Source: Rhizobium sp. BK251 (GTDB lineage: Bacteria > Pseudomonadota > Alphaproteobacteria > Rhizobiales > Rhizobiaceae). From it: DNA of 64,000 nt. Positions 27,534-36,021 of this stretch are shown in pieces; the stretch's first letter is position 1, and each line of letters begins with the position of its first letter. The notes beneath the pieces were generated by a model. It had not been told where the DNA came from. It made no database searches and was given only the letters and a program-made list of their open reading frames with translations. Location of the stretch: assembly GCF_004345245.1 (NCBI RefSeq), contig NZ_SLUQ01000006.1, forward strand, positions 124,001 through 188,000. Direction: 5' to 3'. Made by a program: the position numbers and the translations under genes.

Positions 27534-27564
27534 TTCATAAATCCTCTAGCAGCTAGAGGGTCAA
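27534..27564 (-). promoter_or_regulatory. MerR-family-controlled promoter of the P-type ATPase
   Basis: Reading on the minus strand: -35 TTGACC (27564-27559), a 19-bp spacer containing the near-perfect palindrome CCTCTAGCTGCTAGAGG, then -10 TATGAA (27539-27534). The over-long spacer with dyad symmetry between the two boxes is diagnostic of MerR-type activators (ZntR, CadR, CueR). No MerR-family gene is in the window, so the regulator acts in trans. Confidence 0.85.
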
Positions 27565-27672
27565 GCGGGCTAGATTAGGTTTATCGAAATAGCACATTAC
27601 ACGCGCCCATTGCGAAATTGCGGGCCGAGACACACCTATCTTTCGGGCACACTGTTTGTGGAAGGAAAAGCC

Positions 27673-28056
27673 ATGTCAGCCAGGCCGACGAAAATTCCAG
27701 GACCCGATCACCCCATCACCATCGACCGCCACGCCTCGCGCGTTGTCGTCAAGCTGGCGGGCCGCACGATCGCCGACAGCCGTCACGTGCTTACGCTGCG
27801 TGAGGCGAATTACCCTGCGGTATTCTATTTCCCGCGCACCGATGTCGACATGTCCCTGCTGGAGCCGACGGACCACGCCACCTACTGCCCCTACAAGGGC
27901 GACTGCTCTTATTACAGCCTGCCGCTCGGCGGAGAGCGTTCGAAGAACGCGGTCTGGAGCTATGAGAGCCCGTATGAGGCCGTCGGCGAAATCCGTGGGC
28001 ATCTGGCCTTCTATCCGGATCGTATCGATAGTATCGAAGAGACGCCCATCCTCTAG
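27673..28056 (+). CDS. DUF427 domain protein
   Basis: 127 aa. It shows the DUF427 pattern: VVVKLAGRTIADSRHVLTLREANYPAVFYFPRTDVDMSLLEPTDHATYCPYKGDCSYYSL, ending AVWSYESPYEAVGEIRGHLAFYPDRI. The conserved CPYKG.CSYYS is present. No enzymatic activity is established for the family. The start is preceded by GGAAGGAAAAG. It runs 34 bp before the monooxygenase-like gene, so the two are probably one transcript. Confidence 0.88.
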   Translation: MSARPTKIPGPDHPITIDRHASRVVVKLAGRTIADSRHVLTLREANYPAVFYFPRTDVDMSLLEPTDHATYCPYKGDCSYYSLPLGGERSKNAVWSYESPYEAVGEIRGHLAFYPDRIDSIEETPIL

Positions 28057-28090
28057 ATCGGGCGGAAGACAACTTTCAGAGGAAATCCAT

Positions 28091-28390
28091 ATGATCCATG
28101 TCGTTGCCATCCTGACCGCAAAGCCGGGCAAGAGGACCGAGGTACTCGAAGCCTTCAGGCAGATCGTCCCGGTCGTCCTGACCGAAGAAGGATGCATTGA
28201 ATACGCTCCGGTCGTCGACGTGGAGGGCGCCGATCCCGCTTTCGGCCCTGATACATTCGTCGTCGTGGAGAAGTGGGCAACCCGTGAGGCCCTGAAGGCC
28301 CATAGCACTGCCGCTCACATGGTCGCCTACGGCGCAAAGGTGAAGGACCTGATGGCGGCGCGTGCGGTCCACGTTCTCGAGCCGGCTTGA
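28091..28390 (+). CDS. Antibiotic-biosynthesis-monooxygenase (ABM) family protein
   Basis: 99 aa, a single dimeric alpha/beta-barrel domain: IHVVAILTAKPGKRTEVLEAFRQIVPVVLTEEGCIEYAPVVD, then FVVVEKWATREALKAHSTAAHMVAYGAKVKDLM. These YgiN-like proteins are quinol monooxygenases or small-molecule oxygenases. The ATG at 28091 has AGAGGAAA just upstream. It is cotranscribed with the DUF427 gene. Confidence 0.85.
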   Translation: MIHVVAILTAKPGKRTEVLEAFRQIVPVVLTEEGCIEYAPVVDVEGADPAFGPDTFVVVEKWATREALKAHSTAAHMVAYGAKVKDLMAARAVHVLEPA

Positions 28391-28461
28391 GCCACTTATC
28401 TTCATAACTTCTGCAGATCACGGGCCGCGCCAACGCGCGCGGCTCCGCCATCGGCAATGAC

Positions 28462-29580
28462 TTACGCCTCGGGCGCGAAGAACAGGTAGCCGTGCCAGGC
28501 GCCCCGGACCGTGCGTATCATGATGACGACCCAAAGGATCGCAAGGGCGGCAACCAGGGCATAACCGAAATTGGAAATCGGAGCGAAGTTGAAGGTCGAG
28601 CCGAGGCGAAGCGTCGCCACGGCATAGACGCCGAGCGGGAAGGTGTAGCCCCACCAGCCGAGATTGAAGGGCATTCCTTCGCGCATGTAGTGAAGGGTTA
28701 CCATGACTGCGGTAACCAGCCACCACAAGCCATAACCCCAGAGCATCACGCCGCCGAGCAGGCTCGCACCGCCAAAGGCTTCGGCCACGGCACCAAGGCC
28801 GTTTGCCTGCAATGTCGCGGTCGCATCATGGCCGAGGACGATCAGGCCGAGAGCCCCGGTCCCGATAGGGCCGAGAGCGAGCCAGCTCGTGGGCGCCATG
28901 GCAACCGGCGGCAGCTTGTGCAGCACCATGCGCATGAAAAGGATGACGAGTATTCCCATGGCAAGCGGCACGGAACACGCCCAGAGCGCGTAGCTCGCAA
29001 GCAGGATCGTGAGCTTCTCCGAAGCGTCGGCGAGATGCGGCACGAGCAACCCGCCGCTGACCGCCGCCACCTCGCAGGCGACGACCGGCAGGAGCCAGAC
29101 GGCCGTCATATGCTCGATCTTGTGGCTGTGATGCGTGAACATCAGAAAGGGCACGACGAGCCCGCAGAGAAGGGCGATCGCGACATCCACCCACCACAGG
29201 GTTTCGGCGACCATGATCGCCACGTCTCCCCAATACTGCGGTCCGTAGATCATCAGGCCATTGATGATGGTCGCGAGCCCCATTGGAAGGCAGCCAACCG
29301 ACATGGAGACCACCGGATGGCGCATGAACTCGATGGCCTCGGCAGGGTAGAACATCCATTGCCAGAGATAGATGGAGAGCAGCACCGCAAACAGAACGAT
29401 GTTCAGCTGCCACAAGGCGTTGCCGGCCACGTGCAATATCGGTTCGCCCGGGAACTGGCTGAGCGCGACCGAGAGGATGCCGGTGCCCATCGTCACGGCA
29501 AACCAGTTGGGCGTGAACTGCCGGGCGATGTTTCTCGGCGCGGCAAGCTGGGTAAGCGGAGGAGCGTAGAAACCTTGCAT
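28462..29580 (-). CDS. TDT-family membrane transporter (TehA/Mae1/SSU1-like)
   Basis: 372 aa with about ten hydrophobic helices. The opening FTPNWFAVTMGTGILSVALSQFP is the hallmark of the tellurite-resistance/dicarboxylate (TDT) family, and TWIIMDR-like helices are replaced by ALGPIGTGALGLIVLG. Members export sulfite (SSU1), malate or act as anion channels. It lies 98 bp downstream of a codirectional LysR regulator. The substrate cannot be fixed from sequence; sulfite export is a reasonable guess. Confidence 0.85.
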   Translation of the reverse strand: MQGFYAPPLTQLAAPRNIARQFTPNWFAVTMGTGILSVALSQFPGEPILHVAGNALWQLNIVLFAVLLSIYLWQWMFYPAEAIEFMRHPVVSMSVGCLPMGLATIINGLMIYGPQYWGDVAIMVAETLWWVDVAIALLCGLVVPFLMFTHHSHKIEHMTAVWLLPVVACEVAAVSGGLLVPHLADASEKLTILLASYALWACSVPLAMGILVILFMRMVLHKLPPVAMAPTSWLALGPIGTGALGLIVLGHDATATLQANGLGAVAEAFGGASLLGGVMLWGYGLWWLVTAVMVTLHYMREGMPFNLGWWGYTFPLGVYAVATLRLGSTFNFAPISNFGYALVAALAILWVVIMIRTVRGAWHGYLFFAPEA

Positions 29581-29678
29581 GGAAACACCTGCGGCGATCG
29601 AATTGATACGCGCAGGCTACGCTTCCCGACTATTCGCATCCAACGAATTATAATGAATAAATTGTTCGTTTTTATCGA

Positions 29679-30566
29679 TCATTTGCCACGCTCGCGGATC
29701 ATCGCCACAAAAGCATCACCCGCTTTGCTGCGATAACGCTCCTTGTGGCGCAGGAGATAGAATGGCCGCGGCGTCGGCGGATAGGCGACCTCACACAGGG
29801 TGCCGCTCTTGAGTTTCGAGGCAACCACCGCGCGGGAGACCAGCATCGCGCCGGGGCCCGCTTCGACTGCGCCGGAGACGATTTCGTTACCGGGCAGCGT
29901 CATGGCGATGTCGAGTTCGTTTCTGTCAATGCCCTCGCGGGCAATCAGGTTCTCGAAGGCGAGACGCGTGCCGGAGCCCGGCTCGCGAATGACCCAGGGG
30001 CTTTCCGGCAACTGGCTGGACCTGAGCTTGGCAAGGGACGCCCAAGGATGCTGTGGTGCCACGACCACGATCATCTCGTCTGTCGCGACGACCTCTACCG
30101 AAAGGGCAGGCCTTTCCACCTGCCCCTCCACCAGGCCAATCTCGACCTCGCCGGCCTCGACCGCATCGGCGACGTCGACCGTGTTGCCGACACGGACACC
30201 GAGGGTGATGCCCGGAAACTTCTCCCGATACCGCACAAGCCGCGCCGGGAGCCAATAGCCGGCGATCGTCTGGCTTCCCATGACGGAAAGCTCTCCCCGC
30301 TTGAGCCCGGCTAGATCGGCCAGCGCCCCTTCGGCAGTTCTTGCCGAGGCAAGAACGGCAACCGCCTCTTTCAGGAAGGCCCGGCCGGTCTGGTTCAGGA
30401 CGATCGAACGGCCGACGCGGTCGAAGAGCTCAACCCCGTGCCTGCCCTCGAGCGCGGTGATCGCCGCGCTGACGGCGGATTGCGTCATGTTCAGCGCCGT
30501 CGCCGTCCTGGTGATGTGCTCGCGCGTTGCGACCTCAACAAAAATGCGAAGCTGATCCAATGTCAT
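29679..30566 (-). CDS. LysR-family transcriptional regulator
   Basis: 295 aa. MTLDQLRIFVEVATREHITRTATALNMTQSAVSAAITALEGRHGVELFDRVGRSIVL forms the DNA-binding domain. The effector part carries GSQTIAGYWLPARLVRYREKFPGI, as in the CbbR/CysL/YeiE group. The start at 30566 has GGGGGA seven bases upstream; an ATG two codons earlier is too close to it. The TDT transporter lies downstream in the same direction. The region between has a TTATAATGAATAA dyad at 29648-29660 that may be a binding site. Confidence 0.9.
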   Translation of the reverse strand: MTLDQLRIFVEVATREHITRTATALNMTQSAVSAAITALEGRHGVELFDRVGRSIVLNQTGRAFLKEAVAVLASARTAEGALADLAGLKRGELSVMGSQTIAGYWLPARLVRYREKFPGITLGVRVGNTVDVADAVEAGEVEIGLVEGQVERPALSVEVVATDEMIVVVAPQHPWASLAKLRSSQLPESPWVIREPGSGTRLAFENLIAREGIDRNELDIAMTLPGNEIVSGAVEAGPGAMLVSRAVVASKLKSGTLCEVAYPPTPRPFYLLRHKERYRSKAGDAFVAMIRERGK

Positions 30567-30811
30567 TGCCATATCCCCCGCGGTCGTTTCAACGGCGCGC
30601 GCCTTTCGCCGGACGCATGGCCGCCCCAAGGTTTATCCGCTGGCGCGGTATGGACAAGAGCAGCCGACGACGCACCCCAAGAACCTGCGAATCCAGCCAC
30701 ATCGCGGCGCCGGCTGTGTCTGTCGAGAGACAAATCACGTGAGCGGGTTGAGGCCATGCGGATGCCACGAATCTCCAGAGGCCTTCCTTTTCAATGGAAA
30801 ATGAGATAATA

Positions 30812-30830
30812 TTGAATGAACGTTCAGCAA
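30812..30830. promoter_or_regulatory. BetI-like operator 1 (Rieske oxygenase promoter)
   Basis: TTGAATGAACGTTCAGCAA, with the perfect 10-bp palindrome TGAACGTTCA at 30817-30826. Its reverse complement differs by one base from the site at 39848-39866. It resembles the known enterobacterial BetI operator, which contains TTGATTGGACGTTCAA. It sits 16 bp upstream of the Rieske gene ATG, where a bound repressor would block transcription. Confidence 0.75.
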
Positions 30831-30845
30831 AAATAGGATTGAGCC

Positions 30846-32045
30846 ATGAACGAGACGATCCGCGATCTCTCCATCCCGAACGACTGGGATCGGCGGGGCC
30901 TGCCGGGCTGGTGCTACCACAGCGAAGCGCTGCTGGAGCTTGAGAAGCAGCATGTTTTTCGCGAGCACTGGCAGATCGCCTGCCACGTGTCCGACGTGCC
31001 GGAGCCCGGAAACTACCTGACCATGGACGTCGTCGGCGAGCGGGCGCTGATCCTGCGCGACCAGCACGGGGAACTGCGCGCGTTCCACAATATCTGCCGC
31101 CATCGCGGCTCGCGCGTTGTCGCCGACGAGAAGGGTACCTGCCGCAACGCGCTGGTCTGTCCGTTCCACGGCTGGGTCTACAATCTGGATGGCACGTTGC
31201 GCGGCGCGGCGCGGCCGCGCTCGTTCCCGGCGCTCGACAAGCAGGAATTCGGCCTGATCCGGATCGATCTCGAGGTGTGGCTCGGCTTCGTCTTCATCCG
31301 CTTCCGCCCCGGTCCGCAGCCGTCTGTGGCCGAGCTCATGAAGCCCTTCGAGGCAGAGCTCTCGCACTACAACACCGGCGAGATGGTGCCGACCGAAGGC
31401 ATCTGGACGCATACGTCGCCGGTCAACTGGAAATCGGTGCGCGACGTCGACAATGAAGGCTATCACGTCGCCATGGCGCACCCGGCGCTGCAGGATCTTT
31501 ACGGCTCGACCTACTACGACGAGCCCTTCGTCAAGGGGCTCTGCCGCTCATTTGCGACTTTCAATCCGCATGCCGGCCGGCGTTGGAGCGTCGACAAGTA
31601 CGTGCGGCTGGCGCCGGAGGCATCGCACCTGCCAGAGGATCTTCGCAAGGCCTGGATCTATTTCGGCATCTTCCCGAACGCCGTCATCGCAGTAACGCCT
31701 GAGAGCGCGCAGTTCTACCAGGAGTTCCCGCTGACGACCGGCAAGACGCTGTTGCGCGGCGGCATCTATCGCTACGCCGACGAAAGCCGGGCACAGCGGC
31801 TGGCACGCTACCTCGCCTTCCGGATCGACCGCGACACACAGTCCGAAGACGTACAGTTGACCAAGTGGTCCAACGAGGCGATGACCTCGAAGGCCTTCCA
31901 CGGCTTCTATCTCTCCGACCTCGAATATGGCGTGCGTACCCATCACGACCATCTTCGCGCCGTGCTGCCCGTGATGAGGCTCGACGAGGCGCCGGACGAG
32001 CAGGACGTTGCCGCCGTCAACGCAAGGCTCGCAACGAAATCCTGA
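30846..32045 (+). CDS. Rieske non-haem iron oxygenase, alpha subunit
   Basis: 399 aa. The Rieske centre ligands are Cys84, His86, Cys105 and His108 (CRHRG and CPFHGW). The mononuclear iron site is His207 and His212 in NEGYHVAMAHP. The position that bridges Rieske and iron sites in most family members is Asp; here it is Glu204, as in the carnitine oxygenase CntA. Members with Glu act on quaternary amines. No reductase gene is nearby, so electrons must come from a trans-encoded partner. It is a single-gene unit with operator 1 just upstream and a strong terminator after it. Confidence 0.92.
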   Translation: MNETIRDLSIPNDWDRRGLPGWCYHSEALLELEKQHVFREHWQIACHVSDVPEPGNYLTMDVVGERALILRDQHGELRAFHNICRHRGSRVVADEKGTCRNALVCPFHGWVYNLDGTLRGAARPRSFPALDKQEFGLIRIDLEVWLGFVFIRFRPGPQPSVAELMKPFEAELSHYNTGEMVPTEGIWTHTSPVNWKSVRDVDNEGYHVAMAHPALQDLYGSTYYDEPFVKGLCRSFATFNPHAGRRWSVDKYVRLAPEASHLPEDLRKAWIYFGIFPNAVIAVTPESAQFYQEFPLTTGKTLLRGGIYRYADESRAQRLARYLAFRIDRDTQSEDVQLTKWSNEAMTSKAFHGFYLSDLEYGVRTHHDHLRAVLPVMRLDEAPDEQDVAAVNARLATKS

Positions 32046-32048
32046 GAC

Positions 32049-32084
32049 GCAAGATGGCAGCCGCTGGATCGGCTGCCATCTTGC
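32049..32084. terminator. Bidirectional hairpin terminator between Rieske and tautomerase genes
   Basis: GCAAGATGGCAGCC (32049-32062) and GGCTGCCATCTTGC (32071-32084) form a perfect 14-bp stem with an 8-base loop, followed by CTCCCCTTTT. It starts 3 bp after the Rieske stop and is placed to terminate both convergent genes. Confidence 0.85.
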
Positions 32085-32118
32085 CTCCCCTTTTCACCGC
32101 CCATTCCGCGGGTCAGGG

Positions 32119-32367
32119 TCAGTCGAGCTTCAGGGCATCGGACAGCCGGAGGGAGCCGTCCCGTATCGCCTTGACGTGTTCGGGTCGGATGAGTTCGCCT
32201 CCGATGCCCCATTCTCCGGCTTTGACATCCTCAAGGACGACCCAGGTGATCGGGCGCGTGCGTTCACCGTCCACAGCGACGACGGCGTCCGTTACGCGGC
32301 GGATCAACTCACCCTTCTGTTCTTCGGTGAAGATATTTTCGACAGCTTTGATAAGAACGAGCGGCAT
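32119..32367 (-). CDS. 4-oxalocrotonate tautomerase-like protein
   Basis: 82 aa. It begins Met-Pro (MPLVLIKAVENIFTEEQKGELIRRVTDAVV), so after Met removal Pro1 is the catalytic base of the tautomerase superfamily. The body AVDGERTRPITWVVLEDVKAGEWGIGG is typical of the 4-OT/Tautomerase_2 group. It is convergent with the Rieske gene and has no operator-like site of the neighbouring regulon upstream, so membership of that pathway is uncertain. Confidence 0.85.
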   Translation of the reverse strand: MPLVLIKAVENIFTEEQKGELIRRVTDAVVAVDGERTRPITWVVLEDVKAGEWGIGGELIRPEHVKAIRDGSLRLSDALKLD

Positions 32368-32559
32368 GCTTCACTCCGTGTGTTGAAAGACAATCGCGAG
32401 ACGTGATCTTCCAACCGGAGATGAGCCTTTCATTGCATTTGAGCGTCACAATGTTTCATTTGAAGCATTGGCAGAAAGTACTTGCCTCGCGGGCGAAGCC
32501 TGACCGCACATTCTGTCGCCGCGCCCGTTCAGAACTTCACTTTGCTCCGTCCACGCAGA

Positions 32560-32587
32560 AAGCGGGGCCGGTGGCCCGACCCCGCTT
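32560..32587 (-). terminator. Hairpin after the aminotransferase gene
   Basis: AAGCGGGG (32560-32567) pairs with CCCCGCTT (32580-32587). It lies 36 bp beyond the aminotransferase stop on the minus strand and is followed in that direction by TCTGCG, with only a short U run. Confidence 0.5.
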
Positions 32588-32622
32588 CCTCCCCCAAGTG
32601 AAAGGCGAACGACGCAGCAACG

Positions 32623-34035
32623 TCAGCCCTTCCACAAGCCCTCCCGGACAAGTTCGTCCATCGTCAGACGAATACTGCGCCTGAGGATGGAGACCATGTC
32701 GTCGATCTGCGTGCGGTTGATCGTCAGCGGCGGCGACATCACGCACATGTTGATCAGCGGGCGCACCAGCAGGCCAAGCTCCTGGCAGTGACCGTCGATG
32801 CGCTTGCCGACCTCGAGGTCCAAAGTCAGCGGGTTGTTGCTCGCCCGGTCGGCCACGCATTCGACGCAGGCCATGAGACCCTGGCCGCGCACCTCGCCGA
32901 CCAGCGGCAGTTCCTCCAGCGTCTTCAACTGCGACTGGAAGTAGCCGGAAATGTCGCGCACGTGCTGCAGCAGCCCCCCCTCCAGAATGTCGAGGTTCTT
33001 CAGCGCGACGGCGCAGCCGATCGGATGGCTGGAATAGGTCAGCCCATGCGCAAACATCGCATCGGGATGGTTGGAGCCCCTCAGACGCTCCAGGAGCTGC
33101 GAGGAGATCATCACCCCGCCTAACGGAAAATAGCCCGAGGTGACGCCCTTGGCGAAGGTAATCATGTCCGGCTCCATGCCGAAGGTCGCGCCGGAGGCGA
33201 AGACCTCGCCGAGCCGTCCGAAGGCCGTCACCACCTCGTCGGCGATGAAGAGGATGTCGTTGTGGGCGCAGAGTTCCCGCATCCTGGGCAGGTAGCCCGC
33301 CGGTGGTACGATGACGCCACCGGAGGCCATGATCGGCTCGGCGATGAAGGCACCGATGCGTTCGGCCCCCTCCTTCTCGATCAGGTCGCGGAATTCGGCC
33401 ACGAGGTAATCGCAGAAGTCCGCCTCGGCGACGCCCGCCGGCCGGCGGAACGGATTGGGGCAGGAAAGCCTGCGAACCTGGTCGCGCGCGCCGTCCATCC
33501 AGTCCAGATCGCGCGGCCTGCCGTTCAGCGAGGCGGAGAGATAGGTCGAGCCATGATATCCGCCCTCGCGGGCGACGATCAGCTTCTTGTCCGGTCGGCC
33601 GGTGACGTTGTTCATGAACTGCATGAAGCGAAGGGCCGTTTCGACGGCGGAAGACCCTCCCGTCGTGTAGAAGACATGACCGAGATCGCCAGGCGCATAC
33701 ACCGCCAGCCGCTCGGCGAGAACGGCGGAGACACGGTTCGTGGTGTACCACGGAGAATTGTAGGAAAGCTCCATCGCCTGGGCATGGAGGACGTCGGCGA
33801 GTTCGCGTCGGCGATGTCCGACATTGACGCACCACATGCCTGCCGGCCCGTCGATCAGCCGCCGGCCCTCGGCATCGACCACGTAGACACCGTCGCCACT
33901 TGCGAGTTCGCCGCGCGCTTCGGCGCCGATATGTCCAGCGGTCGGCCAGGGCTGCACCAGGTGATCCCGCGCAAGTGCTGCGGCATCCGCCCCGCGGTCA
34001 TCTGCCAGATGGGCCGTCTCACGCTTTGCCGCCAT
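32623..34035 (-). CDS. Class III PLP-dependent aminotransferase
   Basis: 470 aa. PLP-binding features are [13 protein letters not shown] (about 126-138), [10 protein letters not shown], the Asp266 in [14 protein letters not shown], and the Schiff-base Lys296 in [16 protein letters not shown]. These enzymes move amino groups between omega-amino acids or amines and pyruvate or 2-oxoglutarate. It is divergent from the ABC-transporter operon, and operator 2 lies between them. In this cluster it would deaminate an omega-amino intermediate after demethylation, which is inference. Confidence 0.9.
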   Translation of the reverse strand: MAAKRETAHLADDRGADAAALARDHLVQPWPTAGHIGAEARGELASGDGVYVVDAEGRRLIDGPAGMWCVNVGHRRRELADVLHAQAMELSYNSPWYTTNRVSAVLAERLAVYAPGDLGHVFYTTGGSSAVETALRFMQFMNNVTGRPDKKLIVAREGGYHGSTYLSASLNGRPRDLDWMDGARDQVRRLSCPNPFRRPAGVAEADFCDYLVAEFRDLIEKEGAERIGAFIAEPIMASGGVIVPPAGYLPRMRELCAHNDILFIADEVVTAFGRLGEVFASGATFGMEPDMITFAKGVTSGYFPLGGVMISSQLLERLRGSNHPDAMFAHGLTYSSHPIGCAVALKNLDILEGGLLQHVRDISGYFQSQLKTLEELPLVGEVRGQGLMACVECVADRASNNPLTLDLEVGKRIDGHCQELGLLVRPLINMCVMSPPLTINRTQIDDMVSILRRSIRLTMDELVREGLWKG

Positions 34036-34105
34036 ATTTATTCTCCTGATCTTTCAGCCTCTGTATTTGTCCTAAATCTCTGACAAGAAACATATATGCC
34101 AGTTA

Positions 34106-34127
34106 TTCTGAATGGCTGTTCAATCAA
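34106..34127. promoter_or_regulatory. BetI-like operator 2 (aminotransferase / ABC transporter divergent promoter)
   Basis: The half-sites ATTCTGAAT and TGTTCAATCAA lie around a GGC. The reverse complement of the second half, TTGATTGAACA, matches the outer half of the other two sites and of the known BetI operator. It is more degenerate than operators 1 and 3. It lies 71 bp from the aminotransferase start and upstream of the permease GTG at 34280. Confidence 0.5.
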
Positions 34128-34279
34128 TATTGCAGAAAAGACACTTGCATTCAATCCCGATTTGCGTCCATCTTGATTACCGGGAACAAAAGAGGCGAAT
34201 AACGCCACGGGACGGAACGAATGACGCGTCGGCTGCATCACGAGTGTTGGTCGTGGAAGCAATCGTGGGGAGGTCGGCG

Positions 34280-35203
34280 GTGACGGCGCTCTCCAGTACG
34301 GATGTCCACGGGCCAAGGAGCGAACGCCGGCGCCACGCCGGGCGCTGGACGGATAGCGAGGAAGCCAGAGGGCTCGCGCTGGTATCGCCCACCCTGCTCT
34401 ACGCGCTGGCCCTGCTTCTCTTGCCGATCCTGATCGTGATCGCCTACAGCTTCTGGACCCAGGACTATCTGACGATCGACCGCAGCTTCACGCTCGAAAA
34501 CTATCGCGTCGCGCTGACAGAACCAATCTATCGCGATCTGCTCGTCCGCTCCTTGACTATCTCGCTGGTCGTCAGCCTCGTCACCGTCGCGGTTTCCTAT
34601 CCGATCGCCTGGTTCATCTCCTTCCACGGCGGCGTCCACAAGAACCTCTGGCTCTTCCTCATCACCGTGCCCTGCTGGACGAGCTATCTGCTGCGCGTCA
34701 TGGCCTGGAAGATCATCCTCGGCTATGAGGGCGTCTTCAACGTCGCGCTGCTGTCGACCGGCATCGTCGACAAGCCGGTGACCTCCCTCCTCTACAATTC
34801 CAATGCCGTTGTCATCACGCTTGTGCACAGCTGGGCCGCGTTCGCGATCCTGCCGATCTTCGTCTCCCTGGAAAAGATCGACCGCTCGCTGATCGAGGCG
34901 GCGCACGATCTCGGCGACGGCAAGCTGCGAAGCTTCCTCAGGGTCACGCTGCCGCTTTCGCTTCCGGGCGTCATCTCGGCCTTCCTGATCGTCATGATCC
35001 CGACGGTCGGCGACTATGTCACGCCGCGGCTTGTCGGCGGCAAGGATGGCGTGATGATCGCGACCGCCATCCAGGCGCAGTTCGGTAAGGGGGCCAACTG
35101 GCCGCTCGGCGCGGCACTGTCGGTCACGACCATGGTCATCGTCTCCGCCATGGCGGGACTGGTGGTGCTCGGCATCAGGCTTCTCGTGAGGGCGGTCAGA
35201 TGA
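34280..35203 (+). CDS. Spermidine/putrescine-type ABC transporter permease (PotB-like)
   Basis: 307 aa with six predicted membrane helices and the permease motif EAAHDLGDGKLRSFLRVTLPLSLPG. I chose the GTG at 34280 because GGGGAGG ends 6 bases upstream. An in-frame ATG at 34112 would add 56 polar, repeat-poor residues and overlap operator 2. The stop overlaps the next permease by 4 bp. First gene of potB-potC-potA; the binding protein is encoded elsewhere in the cluster at 37153-38229. Confidence 0.88.
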   Translation: MTALSSTDVHGPRSERRRHAGRWTDSEEARGLALVSPTLLYALALLLLPILIVIAYSFWTQDYLTIDRSFTLENYRVALTEPIYRDLLVRSLTISLVVSLVTVAVSYPIAWFISFHGGVHKNLWLFLITVPCWTSYLLRVMAWKIILGYEGVFNVALLSTGIVDKPVTSLLYNSNAVVITLVHSWAAFAILPIFVSLEKIDRSLIEAAHDLGDGKLRSFLRVTLPLSLPGVISAFLIVMIPTVGDYVTPRLVGGKDGVMIATAIQAQFGKGANWPLGAALSVTTMVIVSAMAGLVVLGIRLLVRAVR

Positions 35204-36021
35204 GTGGGCGTCCCGGCATTCCGAAATCCCGCTGGCTGCCGGCCTATGTCGCGCTCTATTTGGGCTTCCTCTACCTGCCGATCCTGCTCCTGCCGATCTT
35301 CTCCTTCAACAATGCGGCAACCACCAGCTTCCCGCTCGCCGGATTCACGACCAAATGGTACGAGTCGCTCTGGGGCAATTCGGCCATGCTCACCGCCGCC
35401 CGCAACAGCCTCGTCGTCGGCATCTGCGTCTCGCTTCTCAGCACCGTTCTCGGCATCTGCGCGGCACGCGCGATAACCCGCTATCACTTCCGCGGCCAGC
35501 GCCCGGCAACCGGGCTCATCATGGCGCCGCTCTTCCTTCCGGAAATTATCGTCGCCGTCTCGCTGCTGATGATCGTCCTGCAGGTCGGCCTCGAGCCGTC
35601 GCTCGTGACTGTCATCCTTGGCCAGACGATCTTCTGCATCCCCTATTCGCTCTCGGTGCTGATCTCCGGTTTCCAGGGCTTCGACCGCTCGCTCGAGGAA
35701 GCCTCGCTCGATCTCGGTGAGACCGCCTTCGGCACGCTGCGCCGGATCACCCTGCCGGTGCTGGCCCCCGCCATCATTTCGAGCCTGCTCGTCTCCTTCA
35801 CCGTGTCGCTCGACGAGTTCATCCTCGCCTTCTTCCTTTCCGGCACGGAACCGACATTGCCCGTCTACATCTGGGGCCAGTTGCGGTTTGCCGCCAAGAT
35901 GCCCGGCGTGCTGGCGCTCGGCAGCCTCATGCTGGCGTTCTCCATCATCCTCATCACCATTGCCGAAACCGTACGTCGCCGCTCCGAGGCGAAGCTCGAA
36001 CGCGCAAGGAGCCAGCCATGA
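35200..36021 (+). CDS. Spermidine/putrescine-type ABC transporter permease (PotC-like)
   Basis: 273 aa, six membrane segments. The conserved cytoplasmic loop is EEASLDLGETAFGTLRRITLPVLAPAIIS, and FTVSLDEFILAFFLSG is typical of PotC. It overlaps both its neighbours by 4 bp, so all three genes are translationally coupled. PotB- and PotC-like subunits together form the channel for the substrate delivered by the PotD-like protein. Confidence 0.92.
   Translation: MSGRPGIPKSRWLPAYVALYLGFLYLPILLLPIFSFNNAATTSFPLAGFTTKWYESLWGNSAMLTAARNSLVVGICVSLLSTVLGICAARAITRYHFRGQRPATGLIMAPLFLPEIIVAVSLLMIVLQVGLEPSLVTVILGQTIFCIPYSLSVLISGFQGFDRSLEEASLDLGETAFGTLRRITLPVLAPAIISSLLVSFTVSLDEFILAFFLSGTEPTLPVYIWGQLRFAAKMPGVLALGSLMLAFSIILITIAETVRRRSEAKLERARSQP

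Noticed and set aside
34112..34279. Upstream in-frame extension of the PotB-like permease
   Set aside because: No ribosome site, no similarity to permeases, and it overlaps the operator-like site. The GTG at 34280 has an excellent GGGGAGG.
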